Origin: Branchiostoma belcheri
Lineage: Eukaryota; Chordata; Leptocardii; Amphioxiformes; Branchiostomatidae
Direction of reading: 5' to 3'
Assembly (NCBI RefSeq): GCF_001625305.1
Contig: NW_017803180.1
Coordinates: 82,731-146,730 of the forward strand
Length of the DNA stretch: 64,000 bases
The position numbers were made by a program, and so were the translations under genes. Under the pieces are notes generated by a model. That model saw only the letters and a list, made by a program, of their open reading frames with translations. It had not been told where the DNA came from and did no database searches. This document shows positions 1 through 13,000 of this stretch, piece after piece. Numbering within the stretch: position 1 is the stretch's first letter; each line of letters begins with the position of its first letter.

Positions 1-559
1 ACACAAGACCCCCTTCTGGAATTCAGACCCCCCTCCCTGACACCAGACCCCCCTGTCAGACATCAGACGTGTTTCCGCCCCGCAGGACGTGATTTTAGCG
101 TGTCGGGCGGTGTATTCCGGCGGGGCGTGCCTGTCGGGTTGTCCCGCGATGTTTGCGGAGCGTGCCCCGGGCGGCGGCTGGCGATTTGACGGGACGGACA
201 GCTGCGCTGAGCCGGGGCGGGCAGGTAAGCCACGCTCCGCTGCCGCTGCCGTCACGCCCGCTGCACGGCGCGACCCTCGCGGAGACACCAACATAGCCTC
301 CAACAGGCCTTCCCGAGGGCGCTTCTATTACAGAATTCCGCAAAAACAGGGTTTGACTGGCCAGGGGAGTTGGTCCACCGTTGTGGTTTTATTCCCCACT
401 TGAAAGGGCAAATGGAAGCAAACTTTCCTGGCTAATTATTGTCCCCATGTGGCTAAATTTTGCTGTTTTTGAACCAGAGGTGGTGTGTAAGTCTGGTGGG
501 GGAAGCCCGCATCGTCTATAATACTCTATTCATCGCTACCCCGTGCCTGCCTGTTGTTG
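1..559. other. 5' flank of SAMD11, no gene seen
   Basis: No coding signal is recognisable here. The first 70 bases contain short imperfect repeats around AGACCCCCC. At 298-316 there is one copy of the end motif TAGCCTCCAACAGGCCTTC, which recurs as MITE ends throughout the window. No matching right end was seen, so this is probably a solo or decayed end. Confidence 0.5.
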
Positions 560-1738
560 TTAAACTAAGGCCGCCGCCGCCGGGCATCCGCCCAGTAAAA
601 CACACTTATTATGTCGGGCTGAGCGCCGTAAAAACAGGACCGGCGACGCCGCGCCGAAATCGGTGGGCTAAGCGAGCGCAATTTATCCGCGCCGAAAATC
701 CGGCGGCACAAAGGGGCAATCAGCAGCGCCGACTTGGCTAATGCGGCTGGCTGGCGGGCGGCCGGCTCCGGGGGGAGGGCGCGCGCCCGCCGGAAGAGCT
801 GCTTACGACCGTGCAGTTATTGATTTGTATCGCGTTCCGACGGTAGACGGGCCGATTAACCGCCCGGGGCCGCCGGACGGGCCGACTGGCGGAGGGGGGT
901 GAAGGGTGTGGAGGGACGTACCATCCTTCTTTTCCCTCTCCAAAATCCACATTTCTTTTGTATGATAGAAAACATTAATTTCACAAATCTTACAAAAGTA
1001 CAATTTACTACATATGTGTGAACTTAATAAAGATGTTGAGTTTAAAGCGTAGAAAATATTATGACGGAAACGCCCCTGTTGTAGAGTGGGTTCTCCTAAT
1101 GTTATGTCACGTGGAGTCGGCGGTGAATCAAGGCAGGAAAGCAGTGAGCCGCGGCACGGCAGTAGCCTGTGTGTTCCCGTCTGGAGACCGCCGTGTCGCC
1201 GACAGCCGATCCGCACAGGACTACAGCGAAGCACGGCAAAGCAAACTGCGGGAAAACCGCTGCGAGAGGCGCCCGTGTTTCTCCTGCACACAGCGTTACC
1301 AGCGGGGCGAACCCGGGAAAGTTTCGGCGGCGACTCCGCCAGAGCATCGCCGGAAGGCCCTCGTCACCTCGCCCGCCGGCTGCCCGGACTTACGACGCTT
1401 GGAGAGCGGGTTATTTAAGCCACAATCAGAGAGTGTCGCTATTTATTGAGCCGCCGCCGCAGGTTTGTTAGTTATATCCGGGCGCCGACAAAAGGCGGGA
1501 CGCCCCGCCGGGAGGTTTGTGCGAGTTTCCTCGGCAGGAACTGTCGCGGTGCCCCGCTGAAGTAGCCCGGGCCAGCCGGGGGATCCGGACGTGCGTTAGC
1601 CGCAGGCACCGCCGCAGTGTTTTGTAAACAGACCGGGGGAAAGGCGAGTCTGCCGCCGCGGTGTGTGTGTGTGTGTGTGTGTAGGACCAACAGGACGCAG
1701 CCTAGTGTTTGTAGTGTCCGCCCGACCGCCGGCACATC
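560..1738 (+). promoter_or_regulatory. SAMD11: CpG-rich 5' region and probable 5' UTR of SAMD11
   Basis: This stretch is GC- and CpG-rich apart from an AT-rich island near 945-1060, and it leads directly into the SAMD11 start codon at 1739, as expected for a CpG-type promoter with a 5' UTR. A TATA-like TTATTTAAG lies at 1411-1419. A (GT)11 microsatellite at 1661-1682 probably lies in the 5' UTR. Open frames here look like by-products of GC richness. The transcription start cannot be placed from sequence alone. Confidence 0.45.
1661..1682. repeat. (GT)n microsatellite
   Basis: A pure GT dinucleotide run lies about 55 bases upstream of the SAMD11 start codon, probably in the 5' UTR, and is likely to be length-polymorphic. 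Confidence 0.9.
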
Positions 1739-2527
1739 ATGTCGGAAGCGCTCAACCTCTCCAAGGTGGAGGCCAAGAGGTCTTCGCGGAGAGACGATGC
1801 TCCTCAGGAGGGGAGGAAGATGCGGAGTAAGGAACAGTCTAAAGACGACGCCGACGTTCCGACGAAACCTGCGTCCGAGCTAGCCACCAAACCTGGGAAA
1901 GAGAACCCCCTGGCCGGCGCGTCGTCAGAACCCAAACCTGGGAAGGAGAACTCCGCCTTCGAAGCCAACAGTACTACTAGTTCCACCAAGACGCTGCCCG
2001 GAGGCGGCAGCGACTTCCTTAAAGACATGTCATCAGGCGTTAAGCCCGAGAAGACGGACGCGTTCCAGCCGGAGTACCGCGACGCCCCCGCCGGGCCGGC
2101 TATGCACCTCCACCCGCTGCACCCCACGGCCATCCCGGGGCTACCGGGCTACGGGCACCTTGGCTACGGGCTCTTCCCGGGGCTGCACCCGGCGCCCCGG
2201 CCGGAGGAGGCGCTGGCCGGGTGCGAGGACGTGGAGATACTGTACGACAGCGGCGAGCCCGTTATCGAGGTGGAGTGCGGTGAGAACAAGGCTTTTCTCT
2301 ACATCAACAAACTCTGCCAGGGCAGCAAAGGGCCCTCCATCCGCCTCAGCAACGAGATGCTCACGCCAAACGAGTTCCAGTTCATCTCGGGTCGGGAGAC
2401 AGCCAAGGACTGGAAGAGGAGCATACGGCACAAGGGAAAGAGTCTCAAGACGCTGATGGCCAAGGGCATCCTCCAGGTGCACCCCCCGATCTGCGACTGT
2501 CCCGGCTGCCGCATCTCCTCACCTGTG
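1739..2527 (+). CDS. SAMD11: SAMD11 coding exon 1 (start codon, SAND domain)
   Basis: This exon encodes 263 residues and ends in phase 0 at GTG|GTAAGG. The N-terminal 160 residues are low-complexity and charged, with two PGKEN repeats (TKPGKEN at 50-56, PKPGKEN at 65-71) that each contain a KEN-box-like triplet. A Pro/His/Gly/Leu-rich stretch at about 120-152 precedes the SAND domain. The SAND domain runs from about VIEVECGENKAF to CDCPGCR and includes KDWKRSIR at 223-230. The tail CRISSPV continues into exon 2 exactly as in vertebrate SAMD11. The ATG at 1739 is the first in this frame after the GC-rich leader. Confidence 0.9.
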
Positions 2528-5500
2528 GTAAGGAAACTTTCACTCTCTTGGAAGGAAACTTTCACTTCTTGGTAGTTATTTTTAAGTTTTGTGCAAAACA
2601 TAGCCTCTAACAGGCTCCTCAGATGGCTAGAAATTGGCTAAAATGACCGAAGAACATTCCAGAGGAGTTAGCCGCCTAGGGGGTCTAATGGTAGCCTAAG
2701 GCGCCTGGTAGAGGGGCTATGCAAAACATGTTTACTTGTCAATTCAAATCTGTTGGTTTGGCTTCATGGTTTATGACAAGTGGTTTGAGTTTTATTGCTT
2801 TTCACGAAGTAGGAAAGTTTAGAGGAATGTTCACAAATTCTTTACATATCTTGAAGAGTTGATTTATGTCCTGCACACACTTATGTCCACACGATATCAT
2901 TACGTTTGATTATGATGATATTTTAGATATGCTTGTCTCGGCGAACTCTGTACGATAGTTTCTTTGCAGTTGTTCCTTCCCTTCTAGTGCTTTACGTCTT
3001 CTAGAGTTCTATGTTGTCTATACTGTATCTCTATATCTTTAGTGAAGGTTTCTTGAAAATATCACAGACGTTTTGTTAGAAATTGGGCAAATAGGCTTAA
3101 TAATATGGCAGAATGTTAGCCGTGGGTTAAAAAAAGTGTATGGCTATTCAGTCTGTATCTGTCCAATTTCAAGTATTTTTCATCAATCCATTAGACTCTG
3201 ATAGAGACTAGGAAAGAGCCAGTTCCCGGTGTTTTTCTCTGTCACTCCTCTGCGTTCCGTTTTAAACCGTGTATGTCAAGTTCCTCCGCACGCACGGCTC
3301 AGATTCTGCAGCTTTAGAGAAAAAAAACTGGTTTCTCTTATCGCCGAAACACGTGAAAAATCCATTTCCCGGCGTTTTTCACGCACGCGAGCGCGCTGAC
3401 GAGCTTATTTCCACCACTTCCATCACTTGTTTCACGTCAAACGCATTATTTTCACGTAAACCCGATCGGTCACCGTTCCTTAATAGCCTCGATCAGGCCT
3501 TCCTAAGGGCGCTAGGATGGTAGAATTCGGGCTAGTCTAACAGAAGTCGGCAAATATTAGCCTCCGTAGCAGGCTTATAGAACTGGTGGTTTGGTGGTCT
3601 TCGGCTGTTTTCTGATTAGCCCAGTTCTTTAAAAAACTGGGGTTCAACCAGGCCGGCTAAGTTGTCTATATGAAATCAGAAAATAGCACACAAAAGCTCC
3701 CAAAGACCATGAAGATCCCCAAAACCTACAGTTTTTTGGCATGCTATGGAGGGCTAGGATGGTAGAATCCGTGTTAGGATGACGGAATTCGGCAAACATA
3801 GGTATCAAATGAACTCTACGGTGGCCCAACTCCCCTGTCCAACCATTTCCCCTACTTTGCTAAATTTTACAGTTTTTTTTTTTAAATGGAGACTCCCCGT
3901 CCCCGTCGTCTGATGATCCTTACGTCATGGTTCGTTACGACGTAAAATCACGCGTTATCACGTAAAATAACGCGTTACCGGCGAGCGGAATCTGATTTCC
4001 CTGCCGCCGGGTATCGACTAATGCGTAACCGTGATAAGGGCGGGCGGGCGGGCGGAGACGTGTTATCGTCAATATCGCAAATTTCGCCTTTAACTCTTTA
4101 CTGCCGCCCCGCTGTCAATAAACCGGACGTCTGCTCAGGTTTATATCACCCTGACGGGCTTAATCAATCCGGGAACAACTTCGAAACGCGTTTTCATAAG
4201 AGGATATATCTCTAGGAGAGTTTCGGTCATTTTATACCAACCCGTTACCAAGTACATGTCAAGCGTTTGCGGCAAATTAAGGAGAGGTTTTTCACTGACA
4301 AGATTCTTAGTACACAAACTGAGAATTTTGATGAACTTCAAGTTCAAGTAGATTGCTAAAACGTTAAGTTGAAGGTTAGACGTCCACATAATGACACGCA
4401 CGACGTCTATTTGATTTGTATGGCGTCCTTGGTCTAACTTTCTTCTATCTACAGAAGAAAACAGTTTGTCAAGCAACTGGACGAATTTTCATTATTTTTA
4501 TGCCTTTTAAAGGCTATCCAGTTGCTTGAGTAACTGTTTTCTTGTGTAGATAGAAGAAAGTTTAAGACCAAGGACGCCAGGCACATCAAACAGAGGTCTT
4601 GGACTTGCACTTGGCCTACGTGACGTCACGGCTGAGTGCCCGATGTGTCCTGACGGCCGGAGGTCAGAAGGCCATGTTGATTTAATTATATGGATGACAT
4701 CCGCGCGCGCGTGAATTTTCGTCCGTTTAAAAAAAAACGTGTCAACGAAACTGTAAATCGTACAGAACAGTTGCAAAATGAGCAAATATATACCACAAGT
4801 TGCAAAAAAAAAGGATTGGTAAACGGTACCAATGTCGTAGAATGCCAAAATCAAACAAAAAAGACGAAAATGTAAAGAAATGAATTTGAAGACTAGATTA
4901 TTCTATGACATTTGTTCAATCTTCATGACCACGTAGACTTCATAATGAAAACAACTTTTTTTTGCCAACCTTTTTTTTATTCGCACGCTCGCATCAGTTT
5001 TGGGGTTCCCGGAGGATGTCATCCATATAATGTAATCAGCATGGCCCAAGCCCCGCCGCACACAAACACACAAAGGCCGCGTTGTTTCATCTCACACCTC
5101 GGCAGCTCTGCAGACGGGCCGGCGGACCCCTTTAATATTTTACACCGTAGCCTGGTTACCGGTCTCCACAGGCCGGCTTAGGGTCCTAGTCTAGCCTGGT
5201 TACAACTCGGCCGCGCGACAGGGTAAACTTGGGGGCGATTCTGCTGGGCTTGTCTGGCATGATAGCCTGGTTACCGGTCTCCACAGGCCGGCTTAGGGCC
5301 CTAGTCTAGCCTGGTTACAGACCGGCCGCGCGACAGGGTAAACTTGGGGGCGATTCTGCTGGGCTTGTCTGGCATGATAGCCTGGTTACCGGTCTCCACA
5401 GGCCGGCTTAGGGCCCTAGTCTAGCCTGGTTACAGCCCGCGACAGGGTAAACTTGGGGGCGATTCTGCTGGGCCGGGCCTGTCTGGCTTAATAGCCTGAT

Positions 5501-6804
5501 TACCAGTATCCACAGGATAGCTTTTCAACAATGTTTAGAGTTAGAAGTTCAAGGGATAGGTGTAACAAGTCGTTCGGTGTAATGTAGCCAGCTGCCGCCG
5601 CGCCGCGTGCCTGCGAAGCTGGTGTGTTACGCCAAAGGGCGGTTATACCGGCTATACAGATACAGATATAGCCTGGATGCCAGACCCAAAGCACACTGGA
5701 CACAAAATATCTCAGTGTGCAAGGTTTGTGTCCAGTGTGCTATGGGTCTGGAACCCAGGCTAATACAGATAGAATGGCTGTGGGTTTTTTTGGGGGGCCC
5801 AAGCCTAGCTATAGCCTGGTTACCATTCTTCACGGCACAGGTCGACTTAGGGGTGTTTTACCGGCCCCAATCCTAACCATAGGCCTCTCCTGACATGCTA
5901 GATCCTTCCAGCCGGCCTTTCTTAGCCTCTACCAGGCATGAGGAGGCGGCTGGAAAGAGTAGAAATCTACTCTTTCCAGCCGCCTCCTCAAGCCTGGTAG
6001 AGGCTAGGCCTTTCTAATTATTGCCGGTCTGAATGCGCTAATGAACCTGGGCGGGAGTCCGTTTGTTTGTTTATCTTATTAGGATCTCCGTTAGTGTTAC
6101 AATTCACAAGTCTTCGCGACAGTACAGTATAGTACTCCAAGTAAAAGTAAAGTACAGTTCGGGAGCGGCAAACTGTTCTCTCCAGCAGACCAACTCCCCC
6201 GGCATGTTATCTCTCTATTTGGCCGATTTCTACTCTCTCCTGCCGCCTCCCGAAGCCTGGTAGAGGCTAGCATGTTGTGCCAGGCGGAGTGCGAAGCCTG
6301 GTAGAGGCTATCATGTTGTGCCAGGCGGGTTTAGAGCGGGTTGTGCCAGGAAGAGCCTGGAAGAGGTTAGCATGTTTACAGCGGGTTTAGAGCTGGGATT
6401 TTGCCGCGGTGTTGTACAAACGGAGGCGGCGGTTCTTCCCGCTAATGCGGCTGAAAGTTGTGCCAGGAAGAACCTGGTAGAGGCTAGCATGTTGTGCCAG
6501 GCGGAGTGCGAAGCCTGGAAGAGGCTAGCATGTTGTGCCGGGCGGGTTTAGAGCGGGGATTTTGCCGAGGTGTTGTATAAACGGAGGCGGCGGTTCTTCC
6601 CGCTAATGCGGCTGAAAGGCCGGCAGGTTATTAATGTCCGAGGCGGCGCGGAAAGCAGCTTTACGCTGATCGCAGCGCCAAGAGAGGGAGAGGGTGTTTA
6701 GTTTTGTACGTGTGCTTTCCAAGCAGAGGTTTCGCTTATTTTTTTACGTGTTTGAAGACGTTTTCGTCGGTCTGGCGTAGAAAAAAAAATCCAGTACAAA
6801 AAAG

Positions 6805-6839
<35 letters not shown>

Positions 6840-6971
6840 CTGCGTGTGTGTGACTGTGTTACTGTGTGTGTGTGCGTGTGTGTGTGTGTGTGTGTTTGCG
6901 TGCGCGCGTGTGTGTTTGTGACTGTGTTAATGTGTGTGTGTGTGTCAACCCTCTCTGCCTACAGAGTATTA

Positions 6972-7018
<47 letters not shown>

Positions 7019-10000
7019 TGTTTGTGTGTGTGTGTCCCAAAGCCCAAACCTTTCTGCCTGCAGAGTTCTGTGCCTGTAACACCAATGATCAGGATGAAAA
7101 CAGAGAAGCCGTGTCTCGCGTGCTTACCGCTGATCCTCCCGCGCGGCGAGTCCGTGTCATGTCGTGCGGGCCGCGGCCTGGCGGCGTCCGTCTGAAGCCG
7201 GGCCGAGCTGCGGGTAAGGCACGCCCCGGCGGCCGGATATCCCCTTTCCGTGCCGCCAAGCTAGCCTCTATCAGGCTTCGGGAGGCGGTCGGCAAGGCCA
7301 GGCTTCGGGAGGCGGCGGGCTGGCACCCCCCGTCTGAAGCCGGGCCGAGCTGCAGGATATCCTCTTTCCGTGCCGCCAAGCTGGGACCAGACCCGCCAGG
7401 CCGTAGTCTTAAACAGGCTCCTCTGCAGGATGGATAAGTAGTCCTAAAACAAAAGAAAGAAAGAATGAAGCTGGCCAAGGGCAGGTTGGACCTAATCTCC
7501 AAGAAGACCCTAGGGTGGAAAAAGACAGTATCAAGTTGGCCAAAATAAGCCACCCAAGCACCCAGGGATCTGCAGAAGGACTGGCGTTTTGGGTTCATTG
7601 GGTGGCGTATTGGACCATCTCTAGCCATTTATATTTTATGGATACTGCCTGGCCAATTTCATAATGTCTTTTGCCACCCTAGGATCTGCTTGGACATTGG
7701 GTTGGACACAAGGCCTGGTGATGAAAGCTCCTTGGTTGGACCCTGCCTGGCCGGCCAACTTCCCTTACCAACTATATTCGATTTCTAGGCCGATTTGGCT
7801 GGTGTGTTACGCCGAAAGGCAGTTATACCGGGTGTACAGATATAGATTTCTGCCACTCAATCTACCTGCAGAGGAGCCTGTTGTAGGCTACGGGCGGGCG
7901 GCGACAGCGGTGTTCAGCAGCCTGCAGAGGAGCCTGTTGGAGGCTACGGGCGGGCGGCGACAGCGGTGTTTAGCAGCCGTCACGGTCGGCGGCTCAAAGT
8001 GCGGGTCTTCTTGAGTTTCGCGCCGGGCTGAATGGGCGGCTTTGTTCCGCCGGCAAAGGGCCGTCACCTCTCACGTTTACTATATAGCCTCCAACAGGCC
8101 TTCCGGAGGACGTTAGGGTAGCCTCCAACAGGCCTTCCGGGGGGCGTTAAGGTAGCCTCCAACAGGCCCTCCCGAGGCTTAGCCTCCATAGCACGCCAAA
8201 AACTGGGGGTTTGGGGGTCTTCATGGTCTTTGGGAGCTTTTATGTGCTATTTTCTTATTGCATATAGACAACATAGTCGGCCTGGTTGAACTACCCCCGT
8301 TTTTTTAGAACTGGGCTAATCAGAAAACATCCGAAGACCACCAAACCCCCAGTTCTATAAGCCTGCTACGGAGGCTAATCAGAAAACAGCCGAAGACCAC
8401 CAAACCCCCAGTTTTATAAGCCTGCTACCGAGGCTATACGCTGCTCGCTTGCCGCCCGCCGCCGGCTGCACAGAGAGGAAATTAAACCGGCCGATAAAGG
8501 CCCTGGGAAGGAAGACAAGAGGCGGCTGCTATTTGTGGAAATTACAATCGATCAGCTCAGCTCCGAGCGGCGTCGTCAGGGCTCGAAATTAAAATTAAAG
8601 GCATCCAGCGCAGTTTTAGGGCTTTTCAAAGCCAATATTCCAGTCATTTCTCTGCATACTGAGTTGAAACAACACTTTCCCAATGTATGTTGACCTTCAT
8701 GGAGCAAACATTCTCACAATTCTGACGGTAAACATGGGAAATGGTTACTGGAAGGGCCCTGGTCTGGTTTTAGGGTACCACCCATAAAACCCATAACGTA
8801 TGGAAATCAATTGAACAAGCGGAAAAAAAGTGAACAGCAATCGGCGCTCATCATTGTAGAGCGTACAATCCCCATTAGGCCTGGTTGTGTAGCCGCCGTC
8901 CAGACCCTGTCTCCACCAGTCTTTTGCGGGCTGAATAAATCGTAGAAATCGGCCTAAAAAGGGTATTAATTGGCAAGAGAAGGTAGCCGGCCAGAGGAGC
9001 TCCATTTTGCCCGCGACACGGAGCTTCTCTGGCCGGCTACCTCCCCTGCCATATTATTCCTTTATTTTGGCCAATTTCTACTATGTTTCCAGCGATCCGC
9101 GGTGCCTGGTAGAGGCTGTCCCGAAGCCTGGTACAGGCTATAACAGCTAGTGCTATCGTACTCTCCAAGCAGAGGTTTGGGTTTTGGGGGTATTTTTAGC
9201 ATGTTTTTAGGCTTTTTTATCAGGGTTTCTCTTTTGCACTGAATTTTTTTCCCACCAAACCCAACAAAAGTCAGTGCAAAAGAGAAACCCCGATACAAAA
9301 AGCCTAAAAACACGCTAAAATACCCCCCATAACCCAAACCTCTGCTTGGAGAGTAGTGCCATCGCTCAGAGCCGAGCGCTACCAGAGCCGACCGTACCGA
9401 GCGGCGGTGCAGGAAGCCCGGGAGGGATGTCCGCGCCCGGCGATGACAGCAGCCCGCCCGGATCGATTTTAATGGGAGTCTTTTTCGCTTTCCGGGATTT
9501 GGCGGCCGCTGCGCCGCGCGCGGAGTTTGGCAGGAGGAGAGTTGCGTGCGTGTCTGAGGTAATTAATTGCCTGGCAGGACCGCGCTTTTACGGGCGGGCA
9601 CGGAAAGGCGGCGGGACGGTATAACGTTAAAGTTAAACAAACATGCCTTTTCAGACGTATATTCTCTCCCTCCGTCCAAGCTACTCTCCAAGCAGAGGTT
9701 CGGCGTATTTTTAGACTTTTTTTTTTATCGGGGTTCCAGGATACCAAAAGAACAGCGGACATATTTAATTGCCTTGCAGGACCGCACATTTACGGGCGGG
9801 CACGGCAAGGTAGCGGGGACGGTATAAACGTTAAAGAGCAGGCTTGCACTATATAAGAACCCAATAAATTCGGCTAACGTAAACTACCAGGCCCCATTCT
9901 GTCCCTGACTACCGTGGTGGTAACATGGGCACAGGGCTCTTGAAGACACTTTGTGTTTGTAACATATTGAAGACAGATAAGGAATTTATGTACATGTACA

Positions 10001-13000
10001 GTCTGTTTTACAGAAAGAAGATAGCCTCACCTTACCCAGAATATAGTAATTACACCACTGTACTGTTTTGCCAAGGTTTGGTGGTGTTATAGATTGGCCG
10101 GCAGTTACTTGAACAGTTCTAACAGAGATCCAGTCTACATGTATACTAGTGCTGCTTTCTCATACTACCAAATTGACACCACAATTGCAACCCATATTTC
10201 TAGACTCACTTACTATCCCAGCTAATTCAGGTGTGAGGTTGCCATTTTAGATATCTATAATTAGAGGCTTTGATGAAATGTTGACAAGACAGTTTGAAAA
10301 ATTGAAATTTGACCACAAAGTTGGTTTTCCAGAAACTGAAAGTTGCAGATAGTATTTTCTTGATTCATGTGACTCAGTTACAGCTATCCCGATCATTCTG
10401 CATGGTTTGATATTGTTAGTTTGAAAACCAGTATAGAAAAAACATCTGAATTTGTTCAAAAAGAGTGACAGTTATTATGCTAATCTGTCCCTGCCATTGT
10501 TTTCGGTGGCTGGACCGTCTAGGATGTTTATTAGTTTATGTGGTTATGGGGGTCAATTCACTATTCAAGCTGCTGGAGAAGCCACAGTGGGGAGTACTTC
10601 CTTATTGCGTCGCCCTGGGCACCGAATCCTTCAGTTTAAACAAACATGCCTTTTCAGGCGTTCATTCTCTCCCTCCGTCCAACTCCAAGCAGAGGTTGTG
10701 GGGATGATCGTTAGGTTTTTAGATTTTTTTTTCGACCCTAGGCCTAGGATCTGCTTGGAGATCACGGCAAGGTGGCAGGGCTGGTATAAACGTTAAACAA
10801 ACATGTGTTTTCATGCGTACTCTCCTTCCGTCCAAGCTACTCTCCAAGCAGAGGTTTAGGTTTTTGGGTTATTTTTGGCGTATTTTTAGACTTTTTTTTA
10901 TCGAAGTTCCAGAAAATCAAAAGAAAAGCGGACATATTTACAGCCTGGCAAGACCGCGCTTTTACGACCGGGCAACTTGGGTGAGGGTTTGTCAGGAAAT
11001 CTGGGAAGCCATAAAACGTCACGATTCTCCACCGCACCATATCTGCTTGGAGATTATCTCGGCACGCCCGTTTCCCGGCGGCTAATCCGCTGTGCGCGGG
11101 GAGGGATTAAGGGGGATAATCTCCACAGCAGGGGTCGCTGGGATTAACTCCTGTCGGACCAACTCTAGATAAGGGTTTGTAATTTTGTTACCGACTCCTT
11201 AGTATCCAGAACTAGAACCATTTTCAGCTTTATCCAGAACCAGAAAATCCATCTTTCCAACACGCAAAACAAGCAGAACTACTAACTTATATTTTAAACT
11301 CCCTCCTCTTCCCTCATTACATCAGTGAAAAGTAGCCTGCAAGCCGATTTTAACATCTAATGAACAAGGAATTGTTCAGGTAAACAAGTATGAAGTAAAC
11401 AAAATACTAGTAGCTTGCCTTAGCTTGCAAAAATGGAACATGTAACACTCCTACCCCACACAGTAAGCAAAGACACGCCGATTATCATCCATATCTACTT
11501 GGAGATGGCTGCCCGATCCATCTCTTTCCGTTCCGCAGCCAAATGTTACGGCAACCCGTGCAGACATTCTAGCGGACAGCGATTGTTTGCAAAAACACGC
11601 AGGGAAGGGCCTATCCTCGTATCTGTTTGTATATTCCTGGCCGATCCATCTATTACGGCTCCGCGCATACAGCCTAGCGTCATGGAGACCCGAGCAAGAC
11701 ATTCTAGTTTTCAAAAACACGCAGGGAATGGGCCTATCCTCACATCTTCTCACCCAGCGTCGCTGTGTGCTACTAGAAACGCTTACAAAATGTTGCCAAA
11801 ACACTGAAAACGCGTTAACGGCTTGGAAGACGCACGGAAAGCTGCAGAAACACCCAGAATCAGCCTTGTCCTCGTATCTGCTTGTATTTGCCTGGCCGAT
11901 CCATCTATTAGCGCAGCGTCGCCGCGACCCGTGCTCATATAATCCCGAGCTTAACTAGCGTCGCTGTGCACTACTAGAAACGCTTACAAACTGTGGAAAA
12001 ACACTGAAGAACAACTAGAAAGGCGTACACAATGTTGCAGGATTCTCCCAACCCTCGTATCTGCTTGGACATGCCTGGCCGATCCATCTATTAGCGCAGC
12101 GTCGCCGCGACCCGTGCTCATATAATCCCGAGTTTAACTAGCGTCGCTGTGCGCTGCTAGAAACGCTCACAAAATGGAAAAAACAGTGAAGAACGACTAG
12201 AAAGGCGTGCAGAATGTTGCAGGATCATCCCAACCCTCGTATCTGCTTGGACATGCCTGGCCGATCCATCTATTAGCGCAGCGTCGCCGCGACCCGTGCT
12301 CATATAATCCCGAGTTTAACTAGCGTCGCTGTGCGCTGCTAGAAACGCTCACAAAATGGAAAAAACAGTGAAGAACGACTAGAAAGGCGTGCAGAATGTT
12401 GCAGGATCATCCCAACCCTCGTATCTGCTTGGACATGCCTGGCCGATCCATCTATTAGCGCAGCGTCGCCGCGACCCGTGCTCATATAATCCCGAGTTTA
12501 ACTAGCGTCGCTGTGCGCTACTAGAAACGCTTACGAACTGTGGCAAAAACACTGAAGAACGACTAGATGGGCGTACAGAATGTTGCAGGATCATCCCAAC
12601 CCTCGTATCTGCTTGGACATGCCTGGCCGATCCATCTATTAGCGCAGCGCGGCGGCGACCCGTGCTCATCCCGCGTCGCGCCGAGCCCATTAGCCGGCCG
12701 ATGGATTTTCCCGGCCCCGGGAGGCGGCGGCAGGACAGCCGGGGTACGCGCCGTTAATCAATAACTACTGCTGACAACTCGCCAAACTTTCCCTACAACT
12801 TTCCTGTACCCTAGCCTCGCTCGCAGGCCCCGGGAGGCGGCGGCAGGACAGCCGGGGTACGCGCCGTTAATCAATAACTACTGCTGACAACTCGCCAAAC
12901 TTTCCCTACAACTTTCCTGTACCCTAGCCTCGCTCGCAGGCCCCGGGAGGCGGCGGCAGGACAGCCGGGGTACGCGCCGTTAATCAATAACTACTGCTGA

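Noticed and set aside
803..1449. Protein-coding genes in the overlapping open frames of 803-1449
   Set aside because: They overlap on both strands, show no family motif and lie in CpG-rich DNA, where stop codons are rare. They sit in the SAMD11 5' region.
6804..7195. Cys/Val-rich open frames
   Set aside because: Direct translations of the GT microsatellite.
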